From Alphaproteobacteria bacterium (GTDB taxonomy: Bacteria > Pseudomonadota > Alphaproteobacteria > Caulobacterales > Hyphomonadaceae), in NCBI GenBank assembly GCA_018827375.1, contig JAHJYW010000006.1:51046-115045 (forward strand): DNA of 64,000 nucleotides. The letters are read 5' to 3'. A program made the translations under genes and the position numbers. Numbering within the stretch: the stretch's first letter is position 1; each line of letters opens with the position of its first letter. The notes below the pieces were generated by a model. It searched no databases, was not told the origin of the DNA, and worked only from the letters and a program-made list of their open reading frames with translations. Shown piece after piece: positions 17,580 through 25,826 of this stretch.

Positions 17580-17920
17580 ATGACAAAGACGGTGATCACA
17601 CCGCCGGACGGGGAAGCTTTGTCCATTGATGCCGCGAAGGACCATCTACGCATCGGGACGGATGGCCAGGATGCGCTGGCGACGCGCTGGATTGGGTGCG
17701 GCGCGGCGCGGATGCGGCGACGAACAGGGCCTTTCCCGAGGCGGCAAATGCGGGCCGGTTCGCTGTGGAGGTGGATACCGGGAGCGGCTTTGGGGCGCGC
17801 TTTGACGTCACCATGCCATCGGCGACGCTGGCACCGGGCGCGGTGGCGGCGCGGGTAGCGGAGACTGGCGCTGATGGCCGAGTGGGTCCATGGGTTTCAA
17901 TCGGCGCCGGAACATCCTAA
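17580..17920 (+). pseudogene. Frameshifted remnant of phage/GTA head-tail connector
   Basis: The first 33 codons (MTKTVITPPDGEALSIDA onward through AKDHLRIGTDGQDAL) match the N-terminus of gp6/gp8-type head-tail connector proteins found in phages and in alphaproteobacterial gene transfer agents. The frame then breaks near 17680-17700: continuing in the first frame gives Arg-rich nonsense, whereas another frame carries a coding-like sequence (DALDWVRRGADAATN, then VEVDTGSGFGARF, then ADGRVGPWVSIGAG) up to a stop at 17920. The second part does not look like the connector's own C-terminus and may derive from another gene, such as a tail-tip protein, by internal deletion. The junction holds a near repeat, GATGCGCTGG and GACGCGCTGG. 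Assignment to a GTA is inference. Confidence 0.65.
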
Positions 17921-17965
17921 CTCTGGGCCAACAGTGATTTTACCCATTTAGAGGAATACCCGCCC

Positions 17966-18862
17966 TTGGCCCTAGATCCCTATAGCGTGCTCGGCGTTAC
18001 CCGCACAGCGAGCGAGGCCGAGATCAAAAAAGCCTATCGCAACAAGGCGAAAGCCCTGCACCCTGACCTGCATCCCGACGACAATGCCAAGATGGAGGAG
18101 TTCAAGCGGGTGTCGCAGGCATGGGATATCCTGGGTGACAAGGAGAAGAAGGCGAAGTTCGACCGGGGCGAGATCGACGGTGACGGCAATCCCGCAGGCT
18201 TTGGCGGCGGCTATCCCGGTGGTGGCGCTGGCGGATATCCGGGCGGTGGCGGACAACGCTGGCAGACGCGCGGCGGTGGCAATCCATTTGATGGGGCGCA
18301 GGGCGACCCGTTCGAGGACATCCTGGGCGGCATGTTTGGCGGTGGCGGACGCCGTCGCAATCCAGGCCCGCAAAAGGGCCGCGATATTCGCTATCGCGTC
18401 GAGATTTCCTTCGAGGATTCGATTACAGGCGCGCGGCGCCGGATGACCATGGCGGACGGGACCGCGCTGGACGTGAACATTCCGGCTGGCATCGAAAGCG
18501 GCCAGTCGCTGCGTCTGAAGAGCCAGGGCCAGCCGTCGCCGAATGGCGGGGCGCCGGGCGACGCGCTGCTGGAAGTGGAAGTGCGGCCGAGCAGTGTGTG
18601 GGAGCGCGATGGCAAGGACCTGCGCATGAGCGTGTCGATCAATCTCAAGACAGCCATTATGGGCGGCAGCGTGGAAGTGAAGACGCCGTCCGGCCCGGTA
18701 ACACTGAAAGTGCCTGCAGGATCGAACACGGACGCGCAGCTGCGCCTGAGGGGCAAGGGCGTTCAGACCAGTACGCCGGGCAACCTCTACGCCCGGCTCA
18801 AGATCATGCTGGAAGATCCGGCAGACCCCGGCCTGAAGAAATGGGCCGAAGGCAAATCCTGA
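17966..18862 (+). CDS. DnaJ-type co-chaperone (CbpA-like, no zinc finger)
   Basis: A 298-residue Hsp40 co-chaperone that would stimulate DnaK ATPase and deliver substrates. It has an N-terminal J domain (about residues 3-67) with the diagnostic HPD at 32-34, a Gly/Gln-rich linker (about 75-130) and C-terminal substrate-binding domains from about 138. The zinc-finger CxxCxGxG repeats of true DnaJ are absent, placing it in the CbpA/DjlA-like class II group. The start codon appears to be TTG at 17966 with GAGGAA nine bases upstream; no ATG fits the J-domain start. Confidence 0.88.
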   Translation: MALDPYSVLGVTRTASEAEIKKAYRNKAKALHPDLHPDDNAKMEEFKRVSQAWDILGDKEKKAKFDRGEIDGDGNPAGFGGGYPGGGAGGYPGGGGQRWQTRGGGNPFDGAQGDPFEDILGGMFGGGGRRRNPGPQKGRDIRYRVEISFEDSITGARRRMTMADGTALDVNIPAGIESGQSLRLKSQGQPSPNGGAPGDALLEVEVRPSSVWERDGKDLRMSVSINLKTAIMGGSVEVKTPSGPVTLKVPAGSNTDAQLRLRGKGVQTSTPGNLYARLKIMLEDPADPGLKKWAEGKS

Positions 18863-18873
18863 TCTCTGTCAGG

Positions 18874-21270
18874 TCAGGCGGCTGAGAGCGCTGCGTGGGG
18901 ATTGCGGAATTCTTGCTGGGGCTGCTCTGGCGAGATAAAGGGTTCCGGGCGGGCGATCAGGAAGCCCTGAAGCTCCTCACACAGAAGGCTTCGCAGCAGG
19001 CTGGCCTGCTCCTCTGTCTCGACCCCTTCGGCAACGACCGGGATATCAAGCGAATGGGCGAGGCTGATGATCGCTTCAACAATGGCGCGCGATTTACGGT
19101 CGCCATTCATGGCTGCCACGAACGAGCGGTCGATCTTGAGGCGGTCGAACGGGAAGGACTGAACATAGCTCATGGACGAGTAGCCCGTGCCGAAATCATC
19201 GAGGGCGATCTTGATGCCAATTCTCTTCAGTTCCATCAGGATGGTCGCGGCGAGCTGCTTGTTGAGAATGAGCGCCGTCTCGGTGATCTCCAGCTCAAGA
19301 CGTGCGGGGTGGAGGCCCGTCTCATGCAGAACGTTGCGCACATCTGACACCAGATTCGGATCGAGGAACTGGCGGGCGGAGAGGTTGACGGCGACTGTCT
19401 CGTTCTCGTCCCAGTTGACGGCTGCTTCGCAAGCGGCGCGGATCGTCCAGCGGCCAATGTCGTTGATCAGAAGGCTTTGTTCCGCCACGGGGATAAAGGT
19501 GTCTGGATAGACAAGGCCCCGACCGGGCCTGTTCCAGCGGATCAGCGCTTCGCGGCCGACCACAGCACGCGTTTGGGTACAGACCTTGGGCTGGAAGTGA
19601 AGCACGAACTGTTCTTGATCAACCGCTTCGTGGAGGGCGGTTTCGAGATCGCGCTTCTCCTCGTGCGCCTCATGCAGGGCGGCATCATAGACGCGATAGC
19701 AGGCCCGGCCGGCCTGTTTGGCGGCATAGAGTGCGCGGTCGGCTGCCATGAGTACGCGTGCCGTGCCGGTGGCCTCAGGCTCCGCAAGGGCGATACCGAT
19801 GCTGGCGCGCATCAGCAGGGTGCGTGTGCCGAGCTTGATTGGCGTGGCAAAGGATCTGAGGATCGCGTTGGCGGTCCATGCGACCTGGTGGATGCTGGTG
19901 CGGCCGCGCAGAATGATGGCAAATTCGTCGCCACCGAGGCGGGCAACCATGTCGGCAGGTGACAGACAGGCGGAGATGCGGCGGCCCACAATACGCAGCA
20001 GGCCATCGCCAACATCATGGCCGAACTGGTCGTTCACTTCCTTGAATTCATCAACGTCGATGATGAGGACAGCGAGATCGTTTTCGGCATAGGGCTTGTC
20101 GCGAATGCCGGCTTCAAGCGCATTGTTGAACGCCGCCCGATTAGGCAAGCCGGTGAGTGTGTCCCGATAGGCAAGCGCACGGACCTTGGCCTCCTGGCGC
20201 AGGCGCTGTGTGAGGTCGCGGACGGCAAACACCGTAAACCCGGTGTCTCCGTCCGACATCGCACGTGTCGTGATTTCCACGGTGATCTCCGGTCCGCCGG
20301 TGGGGCGGAAGATGCGTTCACCGATCAGCCTGTCTTTGCCATTGGTGAGATTTCTCAGATCATTCAGCTGGAGAATATCGGAAATGTCCGCCCCCGGCAT
20401 TTCGTCACGTGGCATGCCGAGCAGTGTTTCGGCTGCCATGTTGGCCTGGATGACCTTGCCACGGTCAGACACCATGAAGAGCGCTTCCTGGGACGAGTCA
20501 GCCAAGGCAGACAGCTTGCGCGCTTCAAGCTGGCGCAACTGTACGAGGAGCGAATCGAGGCCCGCAGCGAGCGCCGCAAACAGAAGGATCAGGCAGGTGG
20601 TTGTTGCGATGGTGATACTCAGCGCGCCCGTGCCCATCAGCCAGCCGGCTTCAGGAATCGTTTCCCGCGGCGTCAGTGTCATCGCGGCCATGCCGATAAA
20701 GTGCGCGCCGAGGATGGCGATCATCGCGCAGGACCAGCTGATGCCATTGCGGACAAAGAGCTGCGTGCTGAGGCGGCATGTGTAGGCGATGATATAGAAG
20801 CCAAAGCATACGATGACAGAGAGCGAGACGAGGAGCGGATCAAGCGTCATCAGGACGCTGTCATTCAGCGCGGTCATCCCGAAATAGTGCATGGTGACGA
20901 CGGTGCATGACGCGATGAGCGCTGCAATCAGCTTTCGTACGGTCGTGTGACTGTTATGGACGATGGACGTGGCTGTCGTCAGGCCGACGATCGCGATCAG
21001 CGCCGACATAAGCGTCACAATGGCGTCGAACTTTATCGGAAAGCCCGGTTGGTAGCCGATAAGGGCGATGAAATGAGTGGCCCAGACGCCAAGCCCGGTA
21101 ATGATACCTGCGGCGATGACCCAGCGACGGCTGCCGGTTTCGCTGCGGGCAATCTGGCCGCGCTGAAACACCAACAGCGAACACACGAGGCTGAAGCCCA
21201 GCACCGCGATGGCGATGAGCATATGTATAAAATCGTGATGGTTTGTTAATGAATTGAAAACTATGAACAT
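18874..21270 (-). CDS. MHYT-PAS-GGDEF-EAL cyclic-di-GMP enzyme
   Basis: A 798-residue inner-membrane protein for cyclic-di-GMP turnover. The N-terminal seven-helix MHYT sensor (about residues 10-235) shows its repeated signatures ATHFIA, TMHYFGM and GAHFIGM, proposed to bind a metal or diatomic gas. A PAS domain follows (about 245-365), then a GGDEF domain with intact ARLGGDEFAI and an EAL domain with GREALIRW and DDFGTGYSS. Both catalytic cores look intact, so the protein may be a bifunctional cyclase and phosphodiesterase. It is monocistronic, with a short convergent gap to the dnaJ-like gene. Confidence 0.93.
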   Translation of the reverse strand: MFIVFNSLTNHHDFIHMLIAIAVLGFSLVCSLLVFQRGQIARSETGSRRWVIAAGIITGLGVWATHFIALIGYQPGFPIKFDAIVTLMSALIAIVGLTTATSIVHNSHTTVRKLIAALIASCTVVTMHYFGMTALNDSVLMTLDPLLVSLSVIVCFGFYIIAYTCRLSTQLFVRNGISWSCAMIAILGAHFIGMAAMTLTPRETIPEAGWLMGTGALSITIATTTCLILLFAALAAGLDSLLVQLRQLEARKLSALADSSQEALFMVSDRGKVIQANMAAETLLGMPRDEMPGADISDILQLNDLRNLTNGKDRLIGERIFRPTGGPEITVEITTRAMSDGDTGFTVFAVRDLTQRLRQEAKVRALAYRDTLTGLPNRAAFNNALEAGIRDKPYAENDLAVLIIDVDEFKEVNDQFGHDVGDGLLRIVGRRISACLSPADMVARLGGDEFAIILRGRTSIHQVAWTANAILRSFATPIKLGTRTLLMRASIGIALAEPEATGTARVLMAADRALYAAKQAGRACYRVYDAALHEAHEEKRDLETALHEAVDQEQFVLHFQPKVCTQTRAVVGREALIRWNRPGRGLVYPDTFIPVAEQSLLINDIGRWTIRAACEAAVNWDENETVAVNLSARQFLDPNLVSDVRNVLHETGLHPARLELEITETALILNKQLAATILMELKRIGIKIALDDFGTGYSSMSYVQSFPFDRLKIDRSFVAAMNGDRKSRAIVEAIISLAHSLDIPVVAEGVETEEQASLLRSLLCEELQGFLIARPEPFISPEQPQQEFRNPHAALSAA

Positions 21271-21455
21271 TTTGGGTCGGCCTCACTCGTTGGACCTATG
21301 CGTGAGCTGGCGTATTCGTTCCACGTCAGCGGCTTTTGCCCGGGGGCCAGCATGAGCCGGAAAAATAGCACCCGCCTCACCCCCCTGAGGGGGGATGCGT
21401 ATCCCGGCTCACGGGCATTAGACTGTTGGCTCAAAGGATGACTGGAGGGGAAAAG

Positions 21456-22052
21456 ATGAGACGATACCTGCTCTTGCTGCCACTGGCGGCGCTTACAGCG
21501 TGCGGCAAAGGCGAAGCCACCGCCGGGAAAGACCCTTGCGCGCAGATTGCCACGATCATGGCGGCCCGCGACGAGGACGAGCCCTTTACCAGCCTGCGAG
21601 GGGATCCGCGCATGTTGGGTGATGAGCCGCTGCCGGATGCGTGGGTGTCGAAAGACGGCCTGCTGGACGGGACCTGCCGGGTCAGTGCCATGCGCGGCTT
21701 CTTCGGCGGGGATACGGATATTTTCACCTATTCCTGCACCCTTTTCGAAGCGGGCACGATGAACCCTGAAGCCGATGGGGAGCTGGCCAAAGCGGCCTAT
21801 ACGGAAGCGGTCAGTGAAGTCGAAGCCTGCCTGGGAGATGCCTGGGCCGCGGAGAAAGAGACAGAGAGCGCGCAATACGAGGTGTATGGCAAAACCACCT
21901 TCAAGCCGGTCGTGCCCGAAGAGCAGGTGGGCGATTTCAGCGCAGACCCCCTTTATGTTGAAATGCTGTTCTCGCAATTCACGGGCGGTCGGGGCGGCAA
22001 TTCGGGCTGGGAAGTAACCCTTCAGGCGCAAAAGCAGACCGCTGCTGACTAA
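21456..22052 (+). CDS. Lipoprotein of unknown function
   Basis: A 198-residue lipoprotein: MRRYLLLLPLAALTACGKG carries a hydrophobic signal and lipobox LTAC with Cys16. The ATG at 21456 follows GGAGGGGAAAAG; the open frame begins 30 bases earlier. The mature part has several cysteines (C28, then GTCRVS, YSCTLF and EACLGD) and acidic patches; no family is recognised. It precedes the feuN-like gene by about 180 bases, separated by a structured leader, so it may or may not share its transcript. Confidence 0.65.
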   Translation: MRRYLLLLPLAALTACGKGEATAGKDPCAQIATIMAARDEDEPFTSLRGDPRMLGDEPLPDAWVSKDGLLDGTCRVSAMRGFFGGDTDIFTYSCTLFEAGTMNPEADGELAKAAYTEAVSEVEACLGDAWAAEKETESAQYEVYGKTTFKPVVPEEQVGDFSADPLYVEMLFSQFTGGRGGNSGWEVTLQAQKQTAAD

Positions 22053-22086
22053 TCCGGACCGGGGCGGAAGACACATGGTCTTTCAG

Positions 22087-22139
22087 CCACCCGCTGGCCG
22101 GGTTTGACCAGCCGATTCGGGCGCGAGTCGCGCGGGTGG
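22087..22139 (+). ncRNA. Candidate three-way-junction RNA in the leader of the feu operon
   Basis: The bases fold on paper into a compact junction: outer helix CCACCC (22087-22092) with GGGTGG (22134-22139); hairpin 1 GCTGG/CCAGC (22093-22112) directly abutting it; hairpin 2 GCGCG AGT CGCGC (22121-22133) directly abutting the outer 3' strand; only an 8-base linker is left unpaired between the hairpins. It lies about 95 bases before the feuN-like start. GC richness makes chance folding possible. Confidence 0.3.
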
Positions 22140-22233
22140 TGATTTCCGGCCCGGCCCGGTCTCTTCAGCCTGAACGAAACTGATTGTACGTGTTCACTTC
22201 ACATTCAGGGCTTTGGACCTATAGGCTTGGTTC

Positions 22234-22548
22234 ATGAAGCGGATTCTTGCCTCTCTTGCAGCGATTGCGATGCTTTCGACCGGACCTGCCATGGCGCAGG
22301 GCTGGGGCGATTCCTTTTCGCCAAAGCAGGCACGTGATGCTGTGCGCGATGGCAAAACCGTACCCTTGAGCCGCATATTCTCCATGCTCAAGCAGCAGTA
22401 TGGCGGTTATCAGCTGGGCGCCGACCTTGTGTCGAAACAGGGTGGCGGCGCCGAATATCATATTGACTGGATGACCGAGGATGGGCGCAAAATGCGCTTT
22501 ATTGTTGATGCCCAGTCTGGCGCCATCACGGATCGTCGCGGCGGCTAA
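22234..22548 (+). CDS. feuN: Small periplasmic PepSY-domain protein (FeuN-like)
   Basis: A 104-residue protein with a Sec signal peptide (cut after AMA, about 21) and a PepSY domain in the mature part (about 30-100; GAEYHIDWMTEDGRKMRFIVDAQSGAI is split here as YHIDWMTEDG and FIVDAQSGAI). PepSY domains are inhibitory or ligand-binding modules. In Sinorhizobium a small periplasmic protein FeuN is encoded just before feuP-feuQ and holds the kinase FeuQ in check; location, size and domain match here, so the same role is inferred. The gap to the response regulator gene is 28 bases. Confidence 0.75.
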   Translation: MKRILASLAAIAMLSTGPAMAQGWGDSFSPKQARDAVRDGKTVPLSRIFSMLKQQYGGYQLGADLVSKQGGGAEYHIDWMTEDGRKMRFIVDAQSGAITDRRGG

Positions 22549-22576
22549 ATCGTGTTAACCCGTTCTACGGAAGGTA

Positions 22577-23266
22577 ATGTCCATGCGTATCCTGGTAGTT
22601 GAAGACGATGCCGACCTGCGCCGCCAGCTGGCGGACGTGCTGTCGCAATCAGGCTATGCGGTCGATCTGGCCGCGGATGGCGAGGATGGCCACTTCCTGG
22701 GCGATACCGAGCCCTATGATGCGGTGATCCTGGACCTTGGCCTGCCCAAGATGGACGGTGTCAGCATCCTGAAGAAATGGCGCGCCGACGGGAAATCTTT
22801 CCCCGTGCTGATCCTGACCGCCCGCGACCAGTGGAGCGAGAAGGTTGCAGGCTTTGATGCCGGCGCCGATGATTACCTGTCGAAACCCTTTGTGACCGAG
22901 GAATTGCTGGCACGCCTGCGCGCCCTGCTGCGCCGGGCGGCGGGCCATTCGGCGGCGACGCTGGAAGCCGGCAAGCTGATGGTGGACACGCGCGCCGCGC
23001 GCGCCATGGTCAATGGCGAGCCGATCAAGCTGACGGCGCATGAATACCGCGTGCTTTCCTACCTGATGCACCATCAGGGCCGGGTCGTGCCGCGCACGGA
23101 ACTGGTCGAGCATATCTATGATCAGGACTTTGACCGCGACTCGAACACGATCGAAGTGTTCATTGGCCGCCTGCGCCGCAAGATCGGCGTTGACCGGATC
23201 CAGACCGAGCGCGGCCTTGGCTATCGCCTGATCGTGCCGGAAAACGAGGCGCGCGTTGCAGGCTAG
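22577..23266 (+). CDS. feuP: Response regulator, OmpR/PhoP family (FeuP-like)
   Basis: A 229-residue response regulator: receiver domain with the acidic pair VEDDAD, phospho-acceptor Asp53 in VILDLGLPK, Thr in LILTARD and Lys in DYLSKPF, then a winged-helix DNA-binding domain (about 128-225, LTAHEYRVLSYL to RGLGYRL). The operon context (PepSY protein before, histidine kinase after, cytochrome c maturation genes beyond) matches rhizobial feuP, which controls envelope and osmoadaptation genes such as the cyclic glucan exporter. That target is not in this window. Confidence 0.88.
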   Translation: MSMRILVVEDDADLRRQLADVLSQSGYAVDLAADGEDGHFLGDTEPYDAVILDLGLPKMDGVSILKKWRADGKSFPVLILTARDQWSEKVAGFDAGADDYLSKPFVTEELLARLRALLRRAAGHSAATLEAGKLMVDTRAARAMVNGEPIKLTAHEYRVLSYLMHHQGRVVPRTELVEHIYDQDFDRDSNTIEVFIGRLRRKIGVDRIQTERGLGYRLIVPENEARVAG

Positions 23267-23291
23267 GCGCCTGCCGTGGCAGACCGTTTGA

Positions 23292-24719
23292 ATGGACGCA
23301 GCCGACACACCCAAGCTCCGGTTTCTTGACCGCTGGTCGAGCGTTTCGCTCGCCCGGCGGATCATGATTGCGGCGGCTATCTGGGGCTTTGTGGTGCTCA
23401 TCGGCGGCGCGCTGGCACTGTCGGCCCTGTACCGCGCCCAGACGCTGACGCTGCTGGAAGAAGACCTCGACCAGACACTGGTAACACTGACCCGGGAAAT
23501 GACCCGCGAGGACGCCTTCCTGGCCGATGGCGGCGTGACCGATGATGAGCGCCAGTTCCTGGGCAGCGACGCGCGTTTCCAGACACAATATTCCGGCCAG
23601 TACTGGGCCGTTGTCGGCCTGACGCCGGACCTGTCCATTGCCGCGGATTTCCGCTCGAAGAGCCTGTGGGACGAGCCGGTGCCAGTCACGGCTGCGCAGA
23701 TCAAACGGGCGGTGGCTGACCCCGGTTCGACCCAGTTTGACGACTATGCCGGACCAGCCGACCAGACGGTCCGGTCTGCGGCCAAGGCGATCCTTGTCGA
23801 GAATCGCAAGACGCCGCTGATCCTGGTGGCGGCGGCTGACCGAACGCCGAATGATGCGGCGACAGTGCGGTTTCGCAACATGCTGCTGGGCACGATGATT
23901 GCGCTGTTCGGCGGCGTGTTCGCGGCGATGGTGGCGGGCATCCGGTTTTCGCTGCAGCCGCTGAAGCGGATCGAACGCGACATTGCCGACATTCGAGAGG
24001 GCAACCGGCAGACGCTGCGCGAAGGCTATCCCATCGAGGTTCGCCCGCTGACGGAAGAACTGAACAAGCTGATCGGGCATAACCGCGTTGTGGTGGAGCG
24101 TGCGCGTACGCATGTCGGCAATCTCGCGCATGCCCTGAAAACCCCGCTGGCCGTGCTGCGCAACGAAGCTAAGGGCGAGACGCAGCTGGACGATGTGGTG
24201 CGGCGCCAGACCGAGTCCATGCACGAGAATGTGGAGCATTACCTGAAGCGTGCGCGGATGGCCGCGCGGGCCGAGACGCTCGGCGCCCGTACCGATGTGA
24301 CGCAGGTGGTTGAGGCATTGGCGCGCTTGTTGAACCGGCTCTTCGATGCGAAGGGCGTGAATGTCAGCGTCGTGGATGGCGCAGGCGCAGTGTTCCGCGG
24401 TGAGAAGCAGGATTTCGAGGAAATGATCGGCAACCTGATGGACAATGCCTGCAAGTGGGCGAAGGCGGAGGTGCGTGTGTGCATTTCCGACAGCCCGCAA
24501 GCGCTTGTGATTGATGTTGAGGATGACGGCCCCGGCCTGCCGCCCGAAGCGCGCGAAGGCGCGATGAAGCGCGGTGTTCGGCTGGACGAGACAACACCCG
24601 GCACGGGGCTTGGCCTGTCCATCGTTGCCGAGCTGGCGGAACTGCACAAGGGCAGCCTGGACCTCGGCGAGAGTGACATGGGCGGCCTTCTGGCCCGGTT
24701 GAGGTTTCCAAAAACATGA
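23292..24719 (+). CDS. feuQ: Sensor histidine kinase (FeuQ-like)
   Basis: A 475-residue membrane histidine kinase: membrane segment at about 23-46, periplasmic sensor domain (about 47-195), second membrane segment (about 197-217), HAMP, phospho-acceptor His280 in NLAHALKTPLAVL, and a HATPase_c domain with N box NLMDNACKW, DDGPGLP and GTGLGLSIV. It is partnered with the response regulator 25 bases upstream. Its stop overlaps the ccmI start in an ATGA, coupling signalling and cytochrome c maturation genes on one message, an order also known in rhizobia. Confidence 0.9.
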   Translation: MDAADTPKLRFLDRWSSVSLARRIMIAAAIWGFVVLIGGALALSALYRAQTLTLLEEDLDQTLVTLTREMTREDAFLADGGVTDDERQFLGSDARFQTQYSGQYWAVVGLTPDLSIAADFRSKSLWDEPVPVTAAQIKRAVADPGSTQFDDYAGPADQTVRSAAKAILVENRKTPLILVAAADRTPNDAATVRFRNMLLGTMIALFGGVFAAMVAGIRFSLQPLKRIERDIADIREGNRQTLREGYPIEVRPLTEELNKLIGHNRVVVERARTHVGNLAHALKTPLAVLRNEAKGETQLDDVVRRQTESMHENVEHYLKRARMAARAETLGARTDVTQVVEALARLLNRLFDAKGVNVSVVDGAGAVFRGEKQDFEEMIGNLMDNACKWAKAEVRVCISDSPQALVIDVEDDGPGLPPEAREGAMKRGVRLDETTPGTGLGLSIVAELAELHKGSLDLGESDMGGLLARLRFPKT

Positions 24720-25315
24720 CACGTTTGCAGGCGATTATTGTGGGGCTTTGCCTCGTCCTCGGCATTGCCGGCTACCTTGTGTTCGGACGGCCGGGCATGG
24801 CCGACCAGCCGATGGACAAGCGCCAGGCCGAGATCATGGAAAAGATCCGCACGGCGCCCGAAACGCTGACGCCAGCCGAAACACTGGCGCGGCTGGAACA
24901 GACGGCGATCGACAAGCCGGACGCGACGGAGCCGCATTATTATATCGGCGTAATGCTGCGCCAGCAGAACCGTCCGGATGATGCGGCGCGGGCTTTCCAG
25001 TCTGCGCTGCGGCGTGACGGAGCCTATGTTCCTGCGCTGATCGGGCTGGCTGATGTGCTGGTGGAACTGGATGGTGGCGGCGTGAGCGTCGATGCCGCCC
25101 GCCTTTATGCGCGGGCCTATGAGCTGGACCCGACCGAGGTGCGAGCCGGCATGTGGGCGGCCATGGGCGCGGCGCAGGCTGGCGATCAGGACAAGGCGGC
25201 GCAGATGATGCGCGCCGTCTTTGCCAACCTTCCGGAAGACGACCCGCGCCGGGAACGCTTTGCCCCCATGCTGGACGCGATCGGGCGCGATGGTCCGCCA
25301 TCGCCGGATCAATAG
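24716..25315 (+). CDS. ccmI: Cytochrome c maturation protein CcmI/CycH (TPR domain)
   Basis: A 199-residue protein with one N-terminal membrane segment (about 5-23) and a periplasmic TPR domain (about 75-190; HYYIGVMLRQQNRPDDAARAF is one repeat, given here as YYIGVMLRQ and PDDAARAFQSAL). CcmI presents apocytochrome c to the haem ligation complex CcmFH. It is shorter than many alphaproteobacterial CycH, which have two N-terminal membrane helices and a Leu-zipper loop. Position directly before ccmE-ccmF-ccmH supports the assignment. Confidence 0.82.
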   Translation: MTRLQAIIVGLCLVLGIAGYLVFGRPGMADQPMDKRQAEIMEKIRTAPETLTPAETLARLEQTAIDKPDATEPHYYIGVMLRQQNRPDDAARAFQSALRRDGAYVPALIGLADVLVELDGGGVSVDAARLYARAYELDPTEVRAGMWAAMGAAQAGDQDKAAQMMRAVFANLPEDDPRRERFAPMLDAIGRDGPPSPDQ

Positions 25316-25376
25316 GTCTCCCACTGCAAGGCTGCTGCATGTGCCGCACTGTCAAATCGGGCGGTTCCCAGTATAG

Positions 25377-25826
25377 ATGGCCGTCATGAGAGCCCGGACC
25401 CGCAGATTGTGGACTTTTGGTGTGGCGGCTGCCCTGTTGCTGGCGGCGGCGGCGCTCGCGTTCTTCGCCCTGCGGCAGAATGCAAACTTGTTCTACACGC
25501 CTGAAGTGCTGGCCGAAAAAGGCCTGCCCGCGCCCGGCAAGGACGTGAAAGTGGGTGGCTGGGTCGAACCCGGCTCATTGACCTATCCAGGCGATGGCAG
25601 CGAGATGGTGTTCACCATCATCGACAACAGTCCTGATACGATCACCGTGAGCTTTACAGGCATTGCCCCGGACCTGTTCCGAGAGGGACAGGGCGTTGTG
25701 GCGATTGGCTCGTTTGATCAAGCTGGCCTGTTCACCGCCCGGCAGGTGCTGGCCAAGCATGACGAGAATTACACGCCGCGGGAACTGCGCCCGCTGGGCG
25801 CTGGCCCGGATCAGAATGCAAGCTGA
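25377..25826 (+). CDS. ccmE: Cytochrome c maturation haem chaperone CcmE/CycJ
   Basis: A 149-residue periplasmic haem chaperone with one N-terminal membrane anchor (about 13-32) and an OB-fold domain. The haem-binding motif LAKHDENYTP is intact, with covalent-haem His128 and Tyr132. The family hallmark FYTPEVLAEKG follows the anchor. Start could be either of two in-frame ATGs nine bases apart (25377 or 25386). The stop abuts the ccmF ATG with no gap. Confidence 0.96.
   Translation: MAVMRARTRRLWTFGVAAALLLAAAALAFFALRQNANLFYTPEVLAEKGLPAPGKDVKVGGWVEPGSLTYPGDGSEMVFTIIDNSPDTITVSFTGIAPDLFREGQGVVAIGSFDQAGLFTARQVLAKHDENYTPRELRPLGAGPDQNAS

Noticed and set aside
21380..21394. CCCCCC TGA GGGGGG inverted repeat upstream of the lipoprotein gene
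   Set aside because: Too short and simple (6-bp arms, 3-base loop) to call a terminator or operator; no T tract.
23160..24722. Long minus-strand frame (520 codons) inside feuQ
   Set aside because: Antisense to kinase motifs; composition is that of a shadow frame.
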